From: an uncultured Prevotellaceae bacterium
GTDB lineage: Bacteria > Bacteroidota > Bacteroidia > Bacteroidales > Bacteroidaceae
Assembly (NCBI GenBank): GCA_946539635.1
Contig: CAMNHS010000068.1
Coordinates: forward strand, 1-7,384
Length of the DNA: 7,384 bases
Direction: 5' to 3'
In this document: piece by piece, positions 1 through 7,359 of the stretch
Layout: each line of letters opens with the position of its first letter
Position numbering within the stretch: position 1 is the first letter of the stretch
Made by a program: the position numbers and the translations under genes
The notes under the pieces: generated by a model
Databases searched by the model: none
What the model saw: only the letters and a program-made list of their open reading frames with translations
Told to the model about the DNA's origin: nothing

Positions 1-60
1 GCGATAATCAATATTAGTGAAAGTATCACCGGCAAGTATCTAAAGCCTTACCTTTCGTAA
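1..60 (+). CDS. uvrA: C-terminal end of UvrA-like excinuclease subunit (partial, runs in from left edge)
   Basis: Reading frame 1 of the plus strand is open from the first base to a TAA at 58-60 and encodes AIINISESITGKYLKPYLS. The ending S-x-T-G-K-Y-L-K-P-x-L resembles the extreme C-terminus of UvrA proteins, where a 'pEei...SHTGkYLKPvL' tail follows the last ABC ATPase domain. UvrA is the damage-recognition ATPase of nucleotide excision repair and acts on DNA in the cytoplasm with UvrB. Only 19 residues are visible, so no ATPase motif can be checked and the call rests on this tail alone. The gene converges on groEL, and its stop codon lies inside a hairpin. A chance open frame of 20 codons is the main alternative. 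Confidence 0.55.
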   Translation, partial: AIINISESITGKYLKPYLS

Positions 61-75
61 GGTCAAAGGTCTTAC
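46..75. repeat. Two overlapping, mutually exclusive hairpins at the convergent uvrA/groEL junction
   Basis: CCTTAC (46-51) pairs with GTAAGG (57-62) around a 5-base loop, a 6-bp stem possible in RNA from either strand. The same GTAAG (57-61) can pair instead with CTTAC (71-75). In plus-strand RNA that second stem gains two G-U pairs. The two stems share one arm, so only one can form at a time. Neither is followed by a clean U-run on either strand, so a standard intrinsic terminator is not supported. They could still act in 3' end formation for the two converging genes. The uvrA-like stop codon (58-60) is in the shared arm. Confidence 0.5.
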
Positions 76-92
76 CTCTTACCTCTTACCTC
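72..92. repeat. Heptanucleotide tandem repeat, three units of TTACCTC
   Basis: Three exact head-to-tail copies of TTACCTC occupy 72-78, 79-85 and 86-92. They are followed by a degenerate TCTTAC (93-98) that contains the groEL stop codon. Read on the groEL strand, the array is GAGGTAA repeated directly after the stop. The related AAGGTAAGG at 46-54 (minus strand) looks like a diverged unit. The array lies wholly outside the coding sequences, so changes in copy number would not alter either protein. Confidence 0.85.
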
Positions 93-94
93 TC

Positions 95-1741
<1,647 letters not shown>

Positions 1742-1751
1742 TTACCTTTTT

Positions 1752-2021
1752 TTACTTTACTATTGCCAAGACGTCAGACTGACGCATGATGAGATACTTT
1801 TCTCCGTCAAATTCCAGTTCTGTGCCAGAATATTTTCCGTAGAGCACTGTGTCGCCACTCTTCAGAATCATTTCCTCATCCTTTGTACCGTTGCCTGTAG
1901 CAACAACTTCGCCCTTCAGAGGCTTCTCCTTTGCAGTATCAGGAATGATGATACCGCCAATCTTCTCTTCTGCCGCAGCTGGCTTAATCAGCACGCGGTC
2001 TGCTAATGGTTGAATGTTCAT
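1752..2021 (-). CDS. groES: 10-kDa co-chaperonin GroES
   Basis: Seven-subunit cap of the GroEL folding chamber, in the cytoplasm. The 89-aa protein begins [14 protein letters not shown] (the family signature LADRVLIKP is at 6-14). The mobile loop that docks on GroEL follows at about residues 16-34 and includes GGIIIP (22-27). The rest is the usual beta-barrel, including GEVVATGNG and [14 protein letters not shown], and it ends SDVLAIVK. The frame is open upstream to 2099. That would add 26 Lys/Phe-rich residues unlike any GroES and would overlap the promoter region, so the ATG at 2021 is chosen. It is the first gene of the groES-groEL operon. The predicted 5' leader is about 70 bases and very AT-rich. 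Regulation appears to be through the sigma-54-type promoter at 2102-2118; no CIRCE repeat is present. Confidence 0.98.
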   Translation of the reverse strand: MNIQPLADRVLIKPAAAEEKIGGIIIPDTAKEKPLKGEVVATGNGTKDEEMILKSGDTVLYGKYSGTELEFDGEKYLIMRQSDVLAIVK

Positions 2022-2101
2022 TGTCTTAAATACTTTTTTAAAATAAAATATTTTTACTATTTTCTTTTTTTGTATTTTTAGAAATCTTCTGCAAATCACT
2101 A

Positions 2102-2118
2102 TGCAAATACCGTGCCAA
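2102..2118 (-). promoter_or_regulatory. Sigma-54 (RpoN) -24/-12 promoter of groES-groEL
   Basis: On the minus strand, 2118 down to 2102 reads TTGGCACGGTATTTGCA. This fits every specified position of the published sigma-54 consensus YTGGCACGrNNNTTGCW. The -24 GG (plus-strand bases 2115-2116) and the -12 GC (2103-2104) have the required spacing. Transcription should start near 2091, about 70 bases before the groES ATG. The site lies between the upstream gene's terminator (2144-2176) and groES, in the correct orientation. No TAnnTTTG box suitable for the housekeeping sigma factor is seen between 2022 and 2143. A sigma-54 promoter needs an AAA+ activator, whose gene and binding site are not identified here. 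Confidence 0.75.
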
Positions 2119-2130
2119 GTCTTTCAAGAC
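2119..2130. promoter_or_regulatory. Short palindrome GTCTT-TC-AAGAC abutting the -24 element, possible operator
   Basis: The two 5-base arms (2119-2123 and 2126-2130) are exact inverted copies around TC, and the site directly touches the -24 box. A related 7-mer, TCTTTCA, appears at 2121-2127 and again at 2197-2203. It could bind a regulator of groES-groEL, but activators of sigma-54 promoters usually bind farther upstream, and a palindrome this short can arise by chance. Confidence 0.25.
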
Positions 2131-2143
2131 AATATGTGAGGGC

Positions 2144-2176
2144 AAAAAAAACTCCCGATATGATTTTTATCGGGAG
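2144..2176 (-). terminator. Rho-independent terminator of the isomerase-like gene
   Basis: On the minus strand a perfect 9-bp stem, CTCCCGATA paired with TATCGGGAG (arms 2168-2176 and 2152-2160, 7-base loop), is followed by eight T residues (plus-strand A-run 2144-2151). It lies 32 bases past the stop of the isomerase-like gene. It ends that transcript before the groES promoter, so the chaperonin operon is transcriptionally separate. Confidence 0.93.
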
Positions 2177-2208
2177 AATTAAATAGCTTGATTATATCTT
2201 TCAGGGTT

Positions 2209-3705
2209 TTACACGAAAGGGTTCTCTGTTGGATAGTAGTTGCCCTTTGGGAAGTTATAGTCTATTTCTTCAACAGGTATGCCCATATATTTCAGCACCT
2301 CCCAAAGGTACTTTCCTGCATGCTCGAACATAACGGCAGCATGGTGTGGGTAGTGCTTCTCAATGAGTACGTGACGATAGAAACGGCTCATGTTTTTGAT
2401 TCCGAATGTTCCGATGCTGCCAAAAGAACGTGTTGCCACAGGCAGAATCTCGCCCTGTGCGATGTAAGCACGCAGTTTTGTGTCAGCTGTTGACTGCAAG
2501 CGGTAGATTGTTGCCTTTCCTGGCTTCAAGTCACCCTCAAGGGTTCCGTTGGTTACCTCTACCGGTAAAGCACGCGCCATAATGCGCTGGAAGCACATCT
2601 GGCAGTTGCATACCTTGCTGGATGCCGTGTTGCCACAGTGGAATCCCATGAAGATTTCCTTGTCAGAATATGTGTCGCATTCGAATTTCTTACCCTTGAT
2701 GCTCTCTTCATACATATCCTGAGGTACAGAATTGTTGATGTCAAGAAGTGTCACTGCGTCCTGAGTGATGCAAGTGCCGATATACTCTGACAGTGCACCA
2801 TATATATCCACTTCGCATGCTACTGGTATGCCGCGACCTGTCAGACGACTGTTGACATAGCAAGGTACGAAGCCGAACATTGTCTGGAATGCAGGCCAGC
2901 ACTTGTTTGCCATGGCGACGAACTGGCGTGAACCCTTGTGGGCTTCTATCCAGTCAAGAAGTGTCAGCTCATACTGAGCGAGTTTTGGCAAAACAGAAGG
3001 AATCTTGTTGCCAGTACCCAATTCTGCTACCATGTCTTTCACTACATCGTCGATGCGTGGGTCATCTTGATGCTTCTGGAATGCTTCCAGCAGGTCGAGT
3101 TCAGAATTCTCTTCTATCTCGACATCAAGATCGTACAGGGCGCGGATAGGTGCATTGCATGCAAGGAAGTTGTTAGGACGAGGACCAAAGCTGATAATCT
3201 TCAGGTTCTGCAGGCCGACAATAGCACGGGCTATAGGCAGGAACTCATGAATCATTTCTGCACACTGGGCTGCGTCGCCAACAGGCTCTTCTGGTATGTA
3301 AGCACGGGTTTTACGCAGTGACAGGGCTTGGCTGGCATTCAGCATACCACAGTATGCATCACCACGGCCGTCTATAAGGTCATTCTGCGACTCTTCTGCT
3401 GCTGCGCAGAACATTGTCGGGCCTTGGAACCAGTCGGCAATCATTGTCTCAGAAATTTCAGGACCGAAGTTGCCAAGATATACACAGAGGGCATTACATC
3501 CCGCCTTCTTCACATCTTCAAGAGCCTGTTGAGCGTGAATCTCACTCTCTACAATGGTAACAGGACACTCATAGATGCCCTCTTTGCCAAACTTTTCTTC
3601 ATACTTTGCTATAACGGCCTTGCGGCGGTTAACAGCCAATGACTCGGGGAAACAGTCGCGAGATACTGCGACTATACCGATTTTAATTACAGGTAGATTG
3701 TTCAT
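2209..3705 (-). CDS. L-fucose/L-arabinose isomerase-like protein, substrate unknown
   Basis: A 498-aa cytoplasmic protein of the fucose/arabinose isomerase fold. Members are typically metal-dependent aldose-ketose isomerases. The N-terminal half is alpha/beta (IKIGIVAVSRDCFPES at 7-22, ALCVYLGNFGPE at 72-83). The C-terminal half carries the conserved run KCWPAFQ (268-274), CEVDIYGALS (297-306), LLDINN (320-325), FHCGN (355-359) and PHHAA (453-457). By family comparison E298, D322 and a His of the HH pair are probable metal ligands. Start: the frame is open to an ATG at 3747, but that would overlap the promoter, and the ATG at 3705 leads straight into the first beta strand. A cysteine cluster (C357, C366, C368, C371) sits beside the FHCGN motif. 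The gene is alone between its own promoter and terminator, with no kinase, aldolase or transporter beside it, so fucose or arabinose as substrate cannot be asserted. Family is secure; specific function is not. Confidence 0.88.
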   Translation of the reverse strand: MNNLPVIKIGIVAVSRDCFPESLAVNRRKAVIAKYEEKFGKEGIYECPVTIVESEIHAQQALEDVKKAGCNALCVYLGNFGPEISETMIADWFQGPTMFCAAAEESQNDLIDGRGDAYCGMLNASQALSLRKTRAYIPEEPVGDAAQCAEMIHEFLPIARAIVGLQNLKIISFGPRPNNFLACNAPIRALYDLDVEIEENSELDLLEAFQKHQDDPRIDDVVKDMVAELGTGNKIPSVLPKLAQYELTLLDWIEAHKGSRQFVAMANKCWPAFQTMFGFVPCYVNSRLTGRGIPVACEVDIYGALSEYIGTCITQDAVTLLDINNSVPQDMYEESIKGKKFECDTYSDKEIFMGFHCGNTASSKVCNCQMCFQRIMARALPVEVTNGTLEGDLKPGKATIYRLQSTADTKLRAYIAQGEILPVATRSFGSIGTFGIKNMSRFYRHVLIEKHYPHHAAVMFEHAGKYLWEVLKYMGIPVEEIDYNFPKGNYYPTENPFV

Positions 3706-3744
3706 TTTGTCTTTGTTTTGTTTAAAAAAGATATTATCAAGGGG

Positions 3745-3752
3745 CAAAGGTA
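3745..3752 (-). promoter_or_regulatory. Bacteroidetes -7 box of the isomerase-like gene
   Basis: Minus-strand TACCTTTG is an exact TAnnTTTG match, placed about 40 bases upstream of the ATG at 3705. No TTTG -33 element is found at the usual 19-21 base spacing, so the promoter may be weak or activator-dependent. Two TTGTCAA direct repeats lie just upstream and could be regulator contacts. Confidence 0.55.
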
Positions 3753-3753
3753 A

Positions 3754-3826
3754 GAATAATTATTGACAATTGTATCTTGACAACTCTTAAAAATAATTAA
3801 ATCAACGTGAGTCAGGAATAATTATT
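3754..3826. repeat. Two copies of an 11-base repeat with a palindromic core in the divergent promoter region
   Basis: GAATAATTATT occurs at 3754-3764 and again at 3816-3826. The inner AATAATTATT is a perfect 10-base palindrome. The first copy lies directly upstream of the isomerase-like gene's -7 box, the second between the two divergent promoters. They could be paired binding sites, but the region is so AT-rich that coincidence is realistic. Confidence 0.4.
3763..3783. repeat. Direct repeat TTGACAA, 14-base period, upstream of the isomerase-like gene promoter
   Basis: TTGACAA is found at 3763-3769 and 3777-3783, separated by 7 bases. On the isomerase strand these read TTGTCAA and sit about 11 to 31 bases upstream of the -7 box, where a regulator contact would be expected. 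The 14-base period is longer than one helical turn. Function is unproven. Confidence 0.35.
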
Positions 3827-3884
3827 TTTATTTCCAGCGAACAAGAGATAAAAATGGGTTGTAAAGAAAAATTTAATGTAAAAT

Positions 3885-3916
3885 TTTGTAATTTTGGAAA
3901 AAAAGTAGTAAATTTG
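3885..3916 (+). promoter_or_regulatory. Bacteroidetes-type promoter (-33 TTTG, -7 TAAATTTG) of the antiporter gene
   Basis: TTTG at 3885-3888 and TAAATTTG at 3909-3916 are separated by 20 bases. This fits the TTTG-N19-21-TAnnTTTG consensus of the Bacteroidetes housekeeping sigma factor. Transcription should begin near 3923, giving a leader of about 30 bases before the GTG at 3955. It probably also drives the downstream peptidase gene. Confidence 0.8.
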
Positions 3917-3954
3917 CCAGCGAAAATGTTATATAATAATTAAAAAAATCAAAG

Positions 3955-5580
3955 GTGAAATCTTTAGAGAATATAAAACCTGGTAATCCAAAACGTTGGA
4001 CAAATTTATCGTTAGTTGTAGTAATTCTGTTCTTGGGATGGTTGAGTTATGCTGTAGGTGTTGAACACATGCCTGTAAAGGATACTTTTTGGGCGTTGAC
4101 TCCGCCAATCATTGCCATTTTTCTGGCACTGATAACGAAGGAAGTGTATAGCTCGCTGTTCCTCGGAATGTTGACTGGAGCCATGCTCAATGTGGACTTT
4201 GACCCAGAGAGAGGTATGAACCAACTTTTCCAGGGTGGCATAATATCTGTATTGTCAGACAAGTGGAATGTTGGCATACTTGTCTTTTTGGTAATCCTTG
4301 GCACTATGGTGCAAATGATGAACCGTGCCGGTGGCTCGGCAGCTTTCGGTGCTTGGGCTTCCAAACATATAAAAGGACGTATAGGGGCGCAACTGTCAAC
4401 CATGCTGTTGGGGTGCCTGATATTCATTGATGACTACTTCAACTGCCTGACAGTGGGTTCCGTCATGCGACCTGTCACTGACAAGCATCAGATAAGCCGT
4501 GCGAAGTTGGCATACCTGATAGACTCTACGGCAGCACCTGTTTGCATCATTGCCCCGATATCATCATGGGCTGCAGCAGTATCGGGATTCGTAAAAGGTG
4601 GAAACGGCATCAGCATATTCGTGCAGGCAATACCATTTAACTTTTATGCCCTGCTGACACTGGTGATGATGGTCTTTATCATATTCATGAAGATGGACTA
4701 TGGTCCTATGCTGTTGCATGAGAAGAATGCTCGCAATGGCGACCTCTTTACTACTACCGGCAAAAGTGTACAAACTGGCATGGAACAGAAAATGGAGGGA
4801 AAAATAGGCAGGGTGTCAGACTTGATCGTACCTGTTGTTCTTCTCATTACCGGATGTGTCATCGGCATGATATATACTGGTGGCTTCTTTGATGGCAAGA
4901 GCTTTGTTGATGCCTTTGCTGCCAGTGATGCCTCTGTAGGTCTGGTATTAGGCTCTTCCTCAGCACTTGTCATTACCATAGCCTACTATATGATACGTCA
5001 GTCTTTGTCATTTGGCAATTGTATGGATTGTCTGCCAGAAGGTTTCAAACAGATGGTTCCTGCCATGCTGATACTGACATTTGCATGGACACTAAAGAGC
5101 CAGACAGACAGTTTGGGAGCAGCATCCTATGTAGCAGGCTTAATGGAACACTCTGCCGCCGGACTTATGGCATTCCTGCCTGCCATCATATTCCTCGTTG
5201 CCATAGGGCTGGCATTTGCCTCTGGCACATCATGGGGAACGTTCGGAATACTCATACCTATCGTGGTATCATGTTTCCAGGAGATAGACCCAGAGCTAAT
5301 GATTATCTCTATCTCAGCCTGCATGGCAGGTGCAGTGTGCGGTGATCACTGCTCGCCAATCTCAGACACTACCATTTTGTCATCGGCAGGAGCACAATGT
5401 GAGCACATTAACCACGTTACGACCCAGTTGCCTTATGCAATGACGGCAGCCTCTGTTTCCTTCTTCGCATTTCTTGTGGCAGGCTTCACAAAAAGTGCCT
5501 TGATATCCCTTGCCTTTGGAGTGGTGGCATTGTTCCTGCTGCTGCTGGTGATAAGGGCAAAGGTGAGCCGTAAAGCATAA
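3955..5580 (+). CDS. NhaC-type Na+/H+ antiporter family protein
   Basis: An inner-membrane secondary transporter of 541 aa with roughly 12 or more hydrophobic segments, for example 18-36, 46-62, 105-122, 228-246, 289-308, 326-346, 404-424 and 515-534. Family motifs are clear: CLIFIDDYFN (154-163), the stretch around SRAKLAYLIDSTAAPVCII, GTSWGTFGILIP (424-435) and CGDHCSPISDTT (462-473). Acidic D159, D160 and D471 are candidates for ion handling. Relatives exchange Na+ for H+, and some exchange malate and lactate, so the exact substrates are open. The start is GTG: an in-frame TAA at 3937 rules out any upstream ATG, and the first internal ATG would remove the first membrane segment. AAAG directly abuts the GTG, so there is no spaced Shine-Dalgarno. 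It has its own promoter and is probably the first gene of a two-gene unit with the peptidase 54 bases downstream. Confidence 0.92.
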   Translation: MKSLENIKPGNPKRWTNLSLVVVILFLGWLSYAVGVEHMPVKDTFWALTPPIIAIFLALITKEVYSSLFLGMLTGAMLNVDFDPERGMNQLFQGGIISVLSDKWNVGILVFLVILGTMVQMMNRAGGSAAFGAWASKHIKGRIGAQLSTMLLGCLIFIDDYFNCLTVGSVMRPVTDKHQISRAKLAYLIDSTAAPVCIIAPISSWAAAVSGFVKGGNGISIFVQAIPFNFYALLTLVMMVFIIFMKMDYGPMLLHEKNARNGDLFTTTGKSVQTGMEQKMEGKIGRVSDLIVPVVLLITGCVIGMIYTGGFFDGKSFVDAFAASDASVGLVLGSSSALVITIAYYMIRQSLSFGNCMDCLPEGFKQMVPAMLILTFAWTLKSQTDSLGAASYVAGLMEHSAAGLMAFLPAIIFLVAIGLAFASGTSWGTFGILIPIVVSCFQEIDPELMIISISACMAGAVCGDHCSPISDTTILSSAGAQCEHINHVTTQLPYAMTAASVSFFAFLVAGFTKSALISLAFGVVALFLLLLVIRAKVSRKA

Positions 5581-5590
5581 TTTATAATGC

Positions 5591-5607
5591 AAAGTGTTTT
5601 TCACTTT
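5591..5607 (+). other. Small hairpin in the antiporter-peptidase gap
   Basis: AAAGTG (5591-5596) pairs with CACTTT (5602-5607) around TTTTT. With only six mostly A-T pairs and no following T-run, it is too weak to call a terminator. It might modestly reduce read-through or shape the peptidase leader. No TAnnTTTG box is found in the 54-base gap (5581-5634), which favours co-transcription of the two genes. Confidence 0.3.
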
Positions 5608-5634
5608 TATATATAACTTAACAAATTTAACATT

Positions 5635-7194
5635 ATGATTAAAGTTAAAAGTTTTCTTTGGATGATGGCTGCAGCGATAGCTGGTGGCATCACAATGGCT
5701 TCTTGTACAAGCAGTGACAGCGGTTCTGGTCCAAGCATACCATACAGGGACAATACTCCTGTGGACTATACTATCATGTTCTATTCTGCTGGTGGTGAGA
5801 ATCTTGATAAAGAAACAGAAAGCGATTTGCTAAATGCAGCAAAGGCATTGCAGGCTGTGGACAAGCAAGTGCGCTTTATGGTGCAGTATAAATACTCTAC
5901 ACAAGAGGGTATCAACAAATCATATTCTGGTGGTGATGATGTTCCATGTGGTGTTGCAGGCGGACTGTATCGCTTTGAGCTGTTGCCAAGCCATATTAGC
6001 CAACACGGTGTGCTGGACTACTTCAAAAACGACATGTTATATGGCAATCAGCAGTCTGCTTCACAGATATATCGTGCGGACAGTATCACATCGTTCATAA
6101 ACTACTGTCAGAGAAATGCTCCTGCAAAGAACTATATCCTGATGTTTAGTGATCATGGCGCAGGATATGCTGTATGGGATGACTTCCCAAAGACACGTGG
6201 TATTGTATCAGACAAATTTCACGATGGTAACCCTGATATCTCAGTGTGTGACATCCGTACAGCTATAGCGAATTCAAACATGAAGCACGTTAAAATGATA
6301 AATTTCGACGCTTGCTTGATGAATACTCTTGAGGTTATTTCAGAAGTTGCTGATGTAACAGATTATGTCATGGCATCTTCTCATATTTCTAACGGTGGTA
6401 ATTATACAGAACTTGTGAACTACCTGAGAGGTGTTAATGATGATGCAGCTTTTGAGAAAAACATGAGCGACTATCTGAACGGTACCATTCAGGGTATGTA
6501 TAATACAATGAATGAGGGTGATACAAATTCAAAGTATGCAGCAGGAGCAAATGAGAAAAAGCGTTGTGACTGGGCGTTGACAAACACAGCAAAGTTCAAG
6601 GCTGTTCTTCCTGCTATGAAGGCATTTACAGACAAACTTGTCAGCCAATATAACAATAACGCAAGCAATTTTGACCTGTCTAAATTGGAGTACGCTGCAA
6701 ACAATTGTTATCGCCCATCTGTCGATAATGATTTGTATGACATGGGACAGTATGTAACATTGTTGGCAAAGGCAAACCCAAATCTGGATGCAGAGGCTAC
6801 AGCCCTGAAGACTGCAATGGAGAATGCACAGGTATGTCACTACTACACGAATCAGGTGAATGGGGATTTTAACAATATGGAATATAAGAGGCTAACATAT
6901 ACCGTGAACCTGGGTGCGAAGGTTAATGTTGGTGAAGATGTTTTCGTACTGCGTAATGGTAGTCCTGATGATAATAAAGAGATACAATGTTATGACAGTA
7001 ATGGATTGTCTTTTTACTACAATGTAGTCAATCGTACTTGGAGACTTGGCACGTTGGATGAAACAAATGTAAATGCTGCATGGGAAAATACTTATGAGAC
7101 AACAGCCTTTGACAAGGCAACAAAATGGTCAAGATGGTTAAAACTAAATCCTTATTTCCCAATCAACAACCCACCGTTTATCAAGTGTCCGTAA
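5635..7194 (+). CDS. Clostripain-family (C11) cysteine peptidase, lipoprotein
   Basis: A 519-aa exported cysteine peptidase of family C11; characterised members cleave after Arg or Lys. The N-terminus is a lipoprotein signal: Lys-containing start, hydrophobic stretch (7-20) and lipobox MASC with the lipidated Cys at 24. A Ser/Gly/Asp-rich linker follows. The catalytic domain starts near residue 43 with the family-typical YTIMFYSAGGENLD. The catalytic His is H174 in SDHGAGYAVWDD and the catalytic Cys is C227 in NFDACLMNTLEV. D225, two residues before the Cys, is in the position expected for the pocket that binds the basic substrate residue. Residues from about 260 to 519 form the remainder and a C-terminal part I cannot assign to a named domain. 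It is probably anchored in the outer membrane and acts on proteins or peptides; its target is unknown. It follows the antiporter gene and is closed by the terminator at 7237-7275. Confidence 0.92.
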   Translation: MIKVKSFLWMMAAAIAGGITMASCTSSDSGSGPSIPYRDNTPVDYTIMFYSAGGENLDKETESDLLNAAKALQAVDKQVRFMVQYKYSTQEGINKSYSGGDDVPCGVAGGLYRFELLPSHISQHGVLDYFKNDMLYGNQQSASQIYRADSITSFINYCQRNAPAKNYILMFSDHGAGYAVWDDFPKTRGIVSDKFHDGNPDISVCDIRTAIANSNMKHVKMINFDACLMNTLEVISEVADVTDYVMASSHISNGGNYTELVNYLRGVNDDAAFEKNMSDYLNGTIQGMYNTMNEGDTNSKYAAGANEKKRCDWALTNTAKFKAVLPAMKAFTDKLVSQYNNNASNFDLSKLEYAANNCYRPSVDNDLYDMGQYVTLLAKANPNLDAEATALKTAMENAQVCHYYTNQVNGDFNNMEYKRLTYTVNLGAKVNVGEDVFVLRNGSPDDNKEIQCYDSNGLSFYYNVVNRTWRLGTLDETNVNAAWENTYETTAFDKATKWSRWLKLNPYFPINNPPFIKCP

Positions 7195-7236
7195 AGCATT
7201 GACCGTTAGGTAAAAATAATATAATTAACGATAATA

Positions 7237-7275
7237 AGCGTAGCGTGCTGTCTGGCATGCTACGCTTTTTTTCTT
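7237..7275 (+). terminator. Strong rho-independent terminator after the C11 peptidase gene
   Basis: Arms 7237-7248 and 7255-7266 form a 12-bp stem with a single G-U pair and a 6-base loop, followed by a seven-T run (7266-7272). It lies 42 bases past the peptidase stop and marks the end of the antiporter-peptidase transcript. Confidence 0.94.
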
Positions 7276-7288
7276 AAAAATAATTAAA
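7273..7288. repeat. 16-base AT-rich repeat, second copy at 3786-3801
   Basis: CTTAAAAATAATTAAA is identical here and at 3786-3801. Both copies lie in intergenic DNA roughly 35 to 55 bases upstream of a -7 box (7327-7334 here; the minus-strand box at 3745-3752 there), though in opposite orientation relative to the promoter. An A-tract upstream promoter element is one possible reading. Low complexity makes chance a serious alternative. Confidence 0.35.
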
Positions 7289-7302
7289 CAAAAGTGTTGT
7301 TT

Positions 7303-7334
7303 TCTGTTTCTCTCAATATTAATTATTATCTTTG
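7303..7334 (+). promoter_or_regulatory. Bacteroidetes-type promoter of the right-edge gene
   Basis: TATCTTTG at 7327-7334 is a perfect TAnnTTTG -7 box. A -33 candidate, TCTG at 7303-7306 (one mismatch to TTTG), lies 20 bases upstream. Transcription should start near 7340, leaving a leader of about 20 bases before the ATG at 7360. Confidence 0.75.
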
Positions 7335-7359
7335 CACACAGTAAATCTAAACAACTCAG

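Noticed and set aside
1752..2099. Longer GroES starting at 2099
   Set aside because: The extra 26 residues are Lys/Phe-rich, match no GroES and would begin at the edge of the promoter. The family start is the ATG at 2021.
2092..2110. Housekeeping TAnnTTTG promoter for groES
   Set aside because: The two TTTG sequences on the minus strand are preceded by GG and GT where TA is required, and no TTTG lies at -33 spacing. One of them is also the -12 element of the sigma-54 site.
2022..2143. CIRCE (HrcA) operator upstream of groES
   Set aside because: No TTAGCACTC-N9-GAGTGCTAA or near match is found on either strand in the leader or promoter region.
3706..3747. Longer isomerase-like protein starting at 3747
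   Set aside because: The upstream ATG overlaps the -7 box and would lie ahead of the expected transcription start. The ATG at 3705 enters the first beta strand directly.
3763..3790. E. coli-type -35 box (TTGACA) on the plus strand
   Set aside because: There is no TATAAT-like box at 16-18 bases, Bacteroidetes do not use this consensus, and a better native promoter exists at 3885-3916.
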